From Variovorax sp. E3 (lineage in GTDB: Bacteria; Pseudomonadota; Gammaproteobacteria; Burkholderiales; Burkholderiaceae_C): 39,246 bases of DNA. The notes below the pieces were generated by a model that worked only from the letters and a program-made list of their open reading frames with translations, made no database searches and was not told the DNA's origin. The position numbers and the translations under genes were made by a program. This document shows, in pieces, positions 33,467 to 39,246 of this stretch. The stretch covers positions 1-39,246 of the forward strand of contig NZ_MOWM01000060.1 in assembly GCF_016082275.1 (NCBI RefSeq), read 5' to 3'. Each line of letters begins with the position of its first letter. Positions within the stretch are counted from its first letter, which is position 1.

Positions 33467-34645
33467 ATGAAGAGCATTTGGCGCAACAAGTACAGGCCGG
33501 CGAATCTGTTGCTGGCGGCCGGCGCGGCTTTCAGCAGCGCGGCGCACGCAGTCAACGATCTGCCCGGCGGCCCTTCGGTGCGCCAGCTGAATCTTCCGGT
33601 CGGGGTGACCAAGATCGCGCAGGAGCAGCATCTGCTCCACACGATCATGATGATCCTGTGCACGGTCATCTTCGTCGCCGTGTTCGCGGTCATGTTCTAT
33701 TCGATCTGGAAGCACCGCAAGTCGGTGGGCCACAAGGCGGCCAACTTCCATGAATCGGTGGTGGTCGAGGTCATCTGGACCATCGTGCCCTTCCTCATCG
33801 TGATCGTGATGGCGCTGCCCGCCACCAAGGTGCTGGTGGCCCAGAAGGACACCACCAACGCCGACCTCACGATCAAGACCACGGGCTACCAGTGGAAGTG
33901 GGGCTACGACTACCTGAACGGCGAAGGCGAGGGCCTGGCCTTCATCTCCACGCTGGACAGCTCGCAGCGCGCCATGTCCGACGCCGGTGCCAAGGGCGCC
34001 ATGCCCGACGACTACCTGCTCAAGGTCGACAACCCGCTGGTGGTGCCGGTCAACAAGAAGATCCGCATCATCACCACCGCCAACGACGTGATCCACGCCT
34101 TCGCGGTGCCGCAGCTGGGCCTCAAGCAGGACGCGATTCCCGGCTTCGTGCGCGACACCTGGTTCCGCGCCGAGACCATCGGCACCTACTACGGCCAGTG
34201 CCAGGAACTGTGCGGCAAGGAACACGCCTTCATGCCGATCCAGGTGAAGGTGGTCTCGGCCGCCGACTACACCGCCTGGGTGACCGACCAGCGCAAGATC
34301 GCCGCCGCCAAGCTCGACGACCCGACCAAGGTCTGGACCCTGCCCGACATGCTGGTGCGCGGCGAGAAGGTCTACGCCGCCAACTGCGCCGCCTGCCACC
34401 AGGCCAACGGCAAGGGCGCGGGCCCGATCAAGGCCCTGGACGGCGACCCGAAGGTGCTCGACGCCGACCACTCGGTGCAGCTGCATGTGCTGCTCAACGG
34501 CCAGAACAACGGCGCCATGCCGTCGTGGAAGCAACTGAGCGATACCGACCTCGCGGCCGTGGCCACCTACACCAAGAACAGCTGGTCGAACAAGACCGGC
34601 CAACTGGTGCAGCCGGCCGAAGTGCTCGCCCTGCGCGGCAAGTGA
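33467..34645 (+). CDS. coxB: Cytochrome c oxidase subunit II with fused C-terminal cytochrome c domain
   Basis: A 392-residue subunit. A signal peptide (RPANLLLAAGAAFSSAAHA) and two membrane helices are followed by the CuA domain (DVIHAFAVPQLGLK; Cys245 and Cys249 in CQELCGKEHAFM, with His253 and Met256). It ends in a class I cytochrome c domain with haem site CAACH (Cys307, Cys310, His311) and probable Met ligand in NNGAMPSW. It takes electrons from cytochrome c and passes them to subunit I. The c-domain makes this a caa3-like subunit II, common in this family. ATG 33467 is used; a GTG at 33458 would add three residues. First gene of the oxidase cluster. Confidence 0.95.
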   Translation: MKSIWRNKYRPANLLLAAGAAFSSAAHAVNDLPGGPSVRQLNLPVGVTKIAQEQHLLHTIMMILCTVIFVAVFAVMFYSIWKHRKSVGHKAANFHESVVVEVIWTIVPFLIVIVMALPATKVLVAQKDTTNADLTIKTTGYQWKWGYDYLNGEGEGLAFISTLDSSQRAMSDAGAKGAMPDDYLLKVDNPLVVPVNKKIRIITTANDVIHAFAVPQLGLKQDAIPGFVRDTWFRAETIGTYYGQCQELCGKEHAFMPIQVKVVSAADYTAWVTDQRKIAAAKLDDPTKVWTLPDMLVRGEKVYAANCAACHQANGKGAGPIKALDGDPKVLDADHSVQLHVLLNGQNNGAMPSWKQLSDTDLAAVATYTKNSWSNKTGQLVQPAEVLALRGK

Positions 34646-34688
34646 CCGGGCAGCGCCCCGCGACGAAGAAATTGCAAGGAACAACGAA

Positions 34689-36329
34689 ATGAGTGCAGTC
34701 CTCGACCCCCACGGTCACGCAGTCCCCGGCGACCACGCGCACGACGAGCATCACGACCACCACGCGCCCACCGGCTGGCGTCGCTGGGTGTTCGCGACCA
34801 ACCACAAGGACATCGGCACGCTCTACCTGCTGTTCAGCTTCACGATGCTGATGGTGGGCGGCGTGCTCGCGCTGCTGATCCGCGCCGAGCTGTTCCAGCC
34901 CGGCCTGCAGCTGGTGAACCCCGAGCTGTTCAACCAGTTCACCACCATGCACGGCCTGATCATGGTGTTCGGCGCCATCATGCCGGCCTTCGTGGGCTTC
35001 GCGAACTGGATGATCCCGCTGCAGGTGGGCGCCTCCGACATGGCGTTCGCGCGCATGAACAACTTCAGCTTCTGGCTGCTGATCCCGGCGGCGCTGATGC
35101 TGGTGGGCTCGTTCTTCATGCCCGGCGGCGCACCCGCCGCGGGTTGGACGCTGTACGCGCCGCTCACGCTGCAGATGGGCCCCTCGATGGACGCCGGCAT
35201 CTTCGCGATGCACATCATGGGCGCCTCGTCGATCATGGGCTCGATCAACATCATCGTCACCATCCTGAACATGCGCGCTCCCGGCATGACGCTGATGAAG
35301 ATGCCGATGTTCTGCTGGACCTGGCTCATCACCGCGTACCTGCTGATCGCCGTGATGCCCGTGCTGGCCGGCGCCATCACCATGACGCTGACCGACCGCC
35401 ACTTCGGCACCAGCTTCTTCAACCCCGCCGGCGGCGGCGACCCGGTGATGTACCAGCACATCTTCTGGTTCTTCGGCCACCCCGAGGTCTACATCATGAT
35501 CTTGCCGGCCTTCGGCATCATCAGCCAGGTGGTCCCGGCCTTCGCGCGCAAGAAGCTGTTCGGCTATGCCTCGATGGTGTACGCCACCTCGTCGATCGCC
35601 ATCCTGTCGTTCATCGTGTGGGCGCACCACATGTTCACGACCGGCATGCCGCTCACGGGCCAGCTGTTCTTCATGTACGCGACCATGCTGATCGCGGTGC
35701 CCACGGCCGTGAAGATCTTCAACTGGATCGCCACCATGTGGCAGGGCTCGATGACCTTCGAGACGCCCATGCTGTTCGCGGTCGGCTTCATCTTCGTGTT
35801 CACGATGGGCGGCTTCACCGGCCTGATCCTGGCCGTGGCGCCCATCGACACGCAGCTGCAGGACACCTACTACGTGGTGGCCCACTTCCACTACGTGCTG
35901 GTGGCCGGCTCGCTGTTCGCCATGTTCTCGGGCTTCTACTACTGGGTGCCCAAGTGGACCGGCGTGATGTACAACGAAACGCGCGGCAAGGTCCACTTCT
36001 GGTGGTCGCTGATCTCGTTCAACGTGACCTTCTTCCCGATGCACTTCCTGGGCCTGGCCGGCATGCCGCGACGCTACGCCGACTACCCGATGCAGTTCGC
36101 CGACTTCAACGCCGTGGCGTCGGTCGGTGCGTTCTTCTTCGGCTTCGCGCAGGTGTACTTCTTCCTGTTCGTCGTGTTCCCGACCATGCGCGGCAAGGGC
36201 GAGAAGGCCCCGCAGAAGCCATGGGAAGGCGCCGAAGGCCTCGAGTGGGAAGTGCCGTCGCCGGCGCCGTTCCACACCTTCGAGACCCCGCCCAAGCTCG
36301 ACGCGACCGCCACCAAGGTGATCGGTTGA
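34689..36329 (+). CDS. coxA: Cytochrome c oxidase subunit I
   Basis: A 546-residue haem-copper oxidase core with about 12 helices. Visible signatures: FTTMHGLIMVFGA (haem a His), WFFGHPEVYIMILPAFGI (CuB His and the Tyr crosslink partner), WAHHMFTTGMP (two CuB His) and YYVVAHFHYVLVAGS (haem a3 and a His). It reduces O2 to water and pumps protons. The N-terminus is histidine-rich (residues 11-27), an oddity seen in related bacteria that could help metal handling. It begins 43 bp after coxB with AAGGAA upstream. Confidence 0.97.
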   Translation: MSAVLDPHGHAVPGDHAHDEHHDHHAPTGWRRWVFATNHKDIGTLYLLFSFTMLMVGGVLALLIRAELFQPGLQLVNPELFNQFTTMHGLIMVFGAIMPAFVGFANWMIPLQVGASDMAFARMNNFSFWLLIPAALMLVGSFFMPGGAPAAGWTLYAPLTLQMGPSMDAGIFAMHIMGASSIMGSINIIVTILNMRAPGMTLMKMPMFCWTWLITAYLLIAVMPVLAGAITMTLTDRHFGTSFFNPAGGGDPVMYQHIFWFFGHPEVYIMILPAFGIISQVVPAFARKKLFGYASMVYATSSIAILSFIVWAHHMFTTGMPLTGQLFFMYATMLIAVPTAVKIFNWIATMWQGSMTFETPMLFAVGFIFVFTMGGFTGLILAVAPIDTQLQDTYYVVAHFHYVLVAGSLFAMFSGFYYWVPKWTGVMYNETRGKVHFWWSLISFNVTFFPMHFLGLAGMPRRYADYPMQFADFNAVASVGAFFFGFAQVYFFLFVVFPTMRGKGEKAPQKPWEGAEGLEWEVPSPAPFHTFETPPKLDATATKVIG

Positions 36330-36363
36330 CCGGCCTGGCACTAGCAGCAGCGGCCCCCACGCG

Positions 36364-36477
36364 ATGACACCCGAACAGAAACGCAGCAACCGGCGCATGG
36401 GGCTCACGCTGGCCTCCATCGCCGTGGTGTTCTTCATCGGTTTCATCGTGCGCATGGTCTGGTTCGGCGCACGCTGA
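36364..36477 (+). CDS. Cytochrome oxidase small assembly protein (37-residue membrane microprotein)
   Basis: A 37-residue protein, MTPEQKRSNRRMG then one membrane helix (LTLASIAVVFFIGFIVRMVW) and a short basic end. Position, between coxA and ctaG, and layout match the small oxidase assembly proteins found in Burkholderiales. The basic N-terminus suggests it faces the cytoplasm. A role in oxidase assembly is inferred from the conserved location. It is easy to miss because of its size. Confidence 0.75.
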   Translation: MTPEQKRSNRRMGLTLASIAVVFFIGFIVRMVWFGAR

Positions 36478-36532
36478 ACCCGACCGCCACACGCGCACTT
36501 CATCACGCACGCCACCGAACGGAAGCAGCATC

Positions 36533-37159
36533 ATGAGCATCGGTCAACGCATCCGCCGCGCCAATGTCCGCATGGTCGGCAAGCTGGCCGTCGTGGCCTG
36601 CGGCATGTTCGCCTTCGGCTATGCGCTGGTGCCGATGTACCGCGCCATCTGCGAGATGACGGGCATCAACATCCTCGCGCTGTCCGAGCTGCAGGTACCG
36701 GGCGGTGCCAGCGGCGGCAAGGCCGTGAACGCGCCCGACAACACGCAGGTCGACATGACCCGCACCATCACGGTCGAGTTCGACTCCAACGTGCGTGGCG
36801 GCCTGTGGGACTTCAAGCCCGCGGAGCGGACCATCCAGGTGCACCCGGGCCAGCTCAACACGGTGATGTACGAGTTCCAGAACGTGCAGAACCGCCGCAT
36901 GGCCGCGCAGGCCATTCCGAGCTACGCGCCGCAGCAGGCCGCGCCGTACTTCAACAAGCTCGAGTGCTTCTGCTTCAACCAGTACACGCTCGACCCGGGC
37001 GAGAAGAAGCAGTGGCCGGTCGCGTTCGTCATCGACCCCAAGATTTCCAAGGACGTGAAGACCATCACGCTGTCGTACACCTTCTTCGAGGTGGGCGGCA
37101 AGACGCCCGCGGCGCCGGTGGCCGCCGTTTCGAATGCCGCCAATGAGCCGCGTTCGTGA
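36533..37159 (+). CDS. ctaG: Cytochrome c oxidase assembly protein CtaG (Cox11 family)
   Basis: A 208-residue protein with one N-terminal membrane anchor (VGKLAVVACGMFAFGYALVP) and a periplasmic copper domain. The key motif is LECFCFNQYTLDPGEKKQWP, whose Cys-Phe-Cys delivers copper to CuB of subunit I; YRAICEMTGIN provides the other conserved cysteine. It lies between the microprotein and the DUF2970 gene. Its TGA overlaps the GTG start of the next gene (GTGA). Confidence 0.95.
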   Translation: MSIGQRIRRANVRMVGKLAVVACGMFAFGYALVPMYRAICEMTGINILALSELQVPGGASGGKAVNAPDNTQVDMTRTITVEFDSNVRGGLWDFKPAERTIQVHPGQLNTVMYEFQNVQNRRMAAQAIPSYAPQQAAPYFNKLECFCFNQYTLDPGEKKQWPVAFVIDPKISKDVKTITLSYTFFEVGGKTPAAPVAAVSNAANEPRS

Positions 37160-37365
37160 CCGAGCCGTCGCCCCGGCCCAAGGCCTCGCTGTGGGACACG
37201 GTGAAGGCGGTGGGCTGGTCGTTCTTCGGCGTTCGCAAGAACAGCGCCTACCAGGAAGACCTGGGCAAGCTGAACCCGCTGCACATCATTGCGGTGGCGT
37301 TCGTGGCGGTGATCGTCTTCGTGGTCGCCCTGGTGCTGCTGGTGCGCCATGTGGCCGCGGCGTAA
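37156..37365 (+). CDS. DUF2970 family small membrane protein
   Basis: A 69-residue protein with a cytosolic N-terminal half (SLWDTVKAVGWSFFGVRKNS, the DUF2970 signature) and one C-terminal membrane helix (HIIAVAFVAVIVFVVALVLL). It is conserved between ctaG and coxC in Burkholderiales and its function is unknown. The GTG start is supported by the 4-base overlap with ctaG, implying translational coupling. Confidence 0.85.
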   Translation: MTEPSPRPKASLWDTVKAVGWSFFGVRKNSAYQEDLGKLNPLHIIAVAFVAVIVFVVALVLLVRHVAAA

Positions 37366-37467
37366 AGGCCGGGAACACAGCGATGATGATGGCGGCGAAG
37401 AAGCAGCAACCCACGACAAGCAGAATCCACTGAATCGAGAGAAGAAAGAAAGCCAGGAGCAGCTGAT

Positions 37468-38349
37468 ATGAGTTCAACCACCCACGGCACCACGCCCTAC
37501 TACTTCGTGCCCGGACCGTCGGCCTACCCGGTCTCGGCGGCAATCGGCCTGTTCTTCGTCATCCTGGGCGCCGCGCAGTGGATCAACGGCCATGCCTGGG
37601 GCGCCTGGTCGCTGCTGGCGGGCATGGTGATCTGGCTCGGCACGCTCTTCGTGTGGTTCCGCGCCGCCATCGGCGAGAGCGAAAGCGGCCAGTACGGCCA
37701 CAAGGTCGACCTCTCGTTCCGCTGGAGCATGAGCTGGTTCATCTTCTCCGAAGTGATGTTCTTCGGCGCCTTCTTCACCGCGCTGTGGTGGGCCCGCACC
37801 CACGCGCTGCCGACGCTCGGCAGCCTGGACAACGCGATCCTCTGGCCCGACTTCAAGGCCGTGTGGCCCAGCGTCGCGGCCGGCGCCACCGGTTCGCCGG
37901 CCGGCATCGTCGAGCCCTTCCAGACCGTCGGCCCGTTCTGGCTGCCCACGATCAACACCGCGCTGCTGCTGAGCTCGGGCGTGACCCTCACCATCGCCCA
38001 CCACGCGCTGCGTGCCGGCCACCGCGCGCAGACCATCCGCTTCATGTGGATGACCGTGCTGCTGGGCATGATCTTCCTGGGCGTGCAGGGCTACGAATAC
38101 CACCACCTGTACACCGAACTGAACCTCAAGCTCAGCTCGGGCACCTACGGTTCGACCTTCTTCATGCTGACCGGCTTCCACGGCCTGCACGTGTTCATCG
38201 GCATGCTGATGCTGCTGTTCATCACGCTGCGCCTGCAAAAGGGCCACTTCACGCCGGAGCGCCACTTCGGCTTCGAGGGCGCGGCCTGGTATTGGCACTT
38301 CGTGGACGTGGTCTGGCTCGGCCTCTACATGCTGGTCTACTGGCTTTGA
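37468..38349 (+). CDS. coxC: Cytochrome c oxidase subunit III
   Basis: A 293-residue protein with seven hydrophobic helices. Signatures: RWSMSWFIFSEVMFFGAFFT, ITLRLQKGHFTPERHFGFEG and AAWYWHFVDVVWLGLYMLVY. It stabilises the oxidase core and the proton uptake path. It follows the DUF2970 gene by 102 bp, in which nothing else is recognised, and is closed by a strong terminator. Confidence 0.97.
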   Translation: MSSTTHGTTPYYFVPGPSAYPVSAAIGLFFVILGAAQWINGHAWGAWSLLAGMVIWLGTLFVWFRAAIGESESGQYGHKVDLSFRWSMSWFIFSEVMFFGAFFTALWWARTHALPTLGSLDNAILWPDFKAVWPSVAAGATGSPAGIVEPFQTVGPFWLPTINTALLLSSGVTLTIAHHALRAGHRAQTIRFMWMTVLLGMIFLGVQGYEYHHLYTELNLKLSSGTYGSTFFMLTGFHGLHVFIGMLMLLFITLRLQKGHFTPERHFGFEGAAWYWHFVDVVWLGLYMLVYWL

Positions 38350-38373
38350 GCGAAGCACCTCGCGGCATTCCAG

Positions 38374-38400
38374 AAAAAAGGCGCCGTAAGGCGCCTTTTT
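38374..38400. terminator. Bidirectional Rho-independent terminator after coxC
   Basis: GGCGCC (38380-38385) pairs with GGCGCC (38390-38395) around GTAA, flanked by AAAAAA on the left and TTTTT on the right. It can end both coxC and the convergent DUF2909 gene. Confidence 0.88.
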
Positions 38401-38426
38401 CATGGTTCTCGTGGAACGAGCACCAT

Positions 38427-38669
38427 CTACTTGCCGAGCGGGAGTCCGGTGGGCTGGATGTAACCGAGTTTCCAGGCGAGGAGCATGCAGAGGAACAAAA
38501 ACACCGACAGGCCGATCCGAAAGGTGAGGGCGCGCGCCATGCCGCCGCTCTTGGCGCGCCCGTTGCGCCCGTCCTTCAGCATGAAGAACAGGGCAAACGC
38601 GAGGCTCGCGAAGATGCCCACGAACACCAGGGCGACGAAATATTTCATGACCCGCATTATCGGCCGCAC
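38427..38669 (-). CDS. Twin-transmembrane protein, DUF2909 family
   Basis: An 80-residue protein with two membrane helices (residues about 9-31, FVALVFVGIFASLAFALFFML, and 52-68, GLSVFLFLCMLLAWKLGYIQ) joined by a basic loop (KDGRNGRAKSGG). This matches DUF2909, conserved between coxC and the SURF1 gene in this family but on the opposite strand. Its function is unknown; an oxidase link rests on position. An in-frame ATG at 38657 or 38648 could be the true start. Confidence 0.8.
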   Translation of the reverse strand: MRPIMRVMKYFVALVFVGIFASLAFALFFMLKDGRNGRAKSGGMARALTFRIGLSVFLFLCMLLAWKLGYIQPTGLPLGK

Positions 38670-38684
38670 GCCCCGCTTCCTCCA

Positions 38685-39246
38685 GTGACTCCTGAACCCC
38701 TGTACTCCGAAGACCGGCGCCGTCCCGGTCGCTTCTGGCTGATCACCCTTGCCGCCGTCCTGACCTTGGGCGCCACCGTTTCATTGGGCCGCTGGCAGCT
38801 GTCGCGCGCCGCGCAGAAAGAGGCGCTGCAGGCCAGCATCGAAGCCCAGAAAGTGAAGCCGCCGCTCACGCAGGCCGAGTTCCTGGCGCTCCCCCAGCCT
38901 TCCGACGAACTGCACCGCCCGGTGCGCCTGCGCGGCCTCTGGCTCACGCCGCAGACCGTGTACCTGGACAACCGGCAGATGCACGGCGTGCCCGGCTTCT
39001 ACGTGCTGACGCCGTTCGCGCTCGAGGGCACCGAGCAGACGGTGATGGTCCAGCGCGGCTGGGTGCAGCGCAATTTCGTCGATCGCACCAAGCTCGGCGC
39101 GGTCGAGACGCCGGCCGGCATCGTCGAGGTCACGGGCCTGATCGAGCCGCCGCCGAGCCATTTGCTGGAGCTGGGCACGGCCGCTCCCGCGCCGGTGCCG
39201 CCAGCCGCTACGCCACCCGCCAACGGCGCGCCGCGCCCGCGGGCGC
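38685..39246 (+). CDS. SURF1-family oxidase assembly protein (partial, cut by the right edge)
   Basis: From a GTG at 38685 the frame stays open to the edge (187 codons). An N-terminal helix (FWLITLAAVLTLGATVSLGR, with GRWQLSRAAQK directly after) is followed by the SURF1 periplasmic domain: RGLWLTPQTVYLDNRQMHG, GFYVLTPFALEG and MVQRGWVQRNF. SURF1 helps insert haem a into subunit I. The second membrane helix is beyond the window. It is divergent from the DUF2909 gene by 15 bp. The Pro/Ala-rich stretch at the edge is part of the domain's variable loop. Confidence 0.88.
   Translation, partial: MTPEPLYSEDRRRPGRFWLITLAAVLTLGATVSLGRWQLSRAAQKEALQASIEAQKVKPPLTQAEFLALPQPSDELHRPVRLRGLWLTPQTVYLDNRQMHGVPGFYVLTPFALEGTEQTVMVQRGWVQRNFVDRTKLGAVETPAGIVEVTGLIEPPPSHLLELGTAAPAPVPPAATPPANGAPRPRA

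Noticed and set aside
32963..36515. Long minus-strand frames (573 and 673 codons) opposite coxB and coxA
   Set aside because: The plus strand encodes unmistakable oxidase subunits; the antisense translations have no recognisable domain.
1..39246. CRISPR arrays, tRNA or rRNA genes, insertion sequences, attachment sites, prophage genes
   Set aside because: No regularly spaced repeats, cloverleaf or transposase-like coding sequence was found on either strand.

Overview
The window is high-GC bacterial chromosome. Gene content and order look like a Comamonadaceae beta-proteobacterium, most like Variovorax: a coxB-coxA-microprotein-ctaG-DUF2970-coxC-DUF2909-SURF1 cluster, an orphan Bug-type binding protein, a fused LivM-LivG transporter subunit and a ferredoxin-type membrane protein. 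The genus is inferred from family recognition, not from a search. No rRNA, tRNA, CRISPR array, insertion sequence or prophage gene was seen, and no gene-free stretch exceeds 300 bases.

Layout. (1) 1-5783: a partial membrane/2Fe-2S protein (probably an adenylate cyclase N-terminus), a divergent Crp-family regulator, DoxX, a LysR regulator, a divergent intradiol (hydroxyquinol-type) dioxygenase with a SnoaL-like partner, and a TauE/SafE permease. (2) 5799-9921: DUF1428, then an MFS-VOC-SRPBCC-VOC set divergent from a TetR gene, with two operator-like inverted repeats between them. (3) 9931-23249: ten same-strand genes with gaps of 65 bp or less, read from 22247 down to 9931. They encode enoyl-CoA hydratase, feruloyl-CoA-synthetase-like ligase, SDR dehydrogenase, a complete branched-chain-type ABC importer, a tannase/feruloyl-esterase-family lipoprotein, acyl-CoA dehydrogenase and a MarR regulator. 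A metal-dependent amidohydrolase is transcribed divergently. Together they read as uptake, ester hydrolysis and CoA-dependent beta-oxidative side-chain removal of hydroxycinnamate-like compounds, with the amidohydrolase as candidate hydrolytic chain-shortening enzyme. (4) 23238-26238: an RpiR regulator with a 12-bp-arm palindrome, a Bug binding protein and an aspartoacylase-family hydrolase. (5) 26235-32705: a KefC/KefF-type potassium efflux pair, an orphan ParA, MaoC, a small secreted protein, TrmL, ComF and a BioC-like methyltransferase. (6) 32930-39246: DUF2244 and the aa3-type cytochrome c oxidase locus, running off the right edge inside a SURF1 gene.

Data quality. At least eight genes between 1 and 22 kb, probably nine, are split by one-base losses, each explainable as one G or C dropped from a short run. 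Restoring the base gives intact full-length family members each time. No such break was seen from 22.3 kb to the right end. This looks more like local consensus error than gene decay. Coordinates of broken genes below span the whole reconstructed gene.
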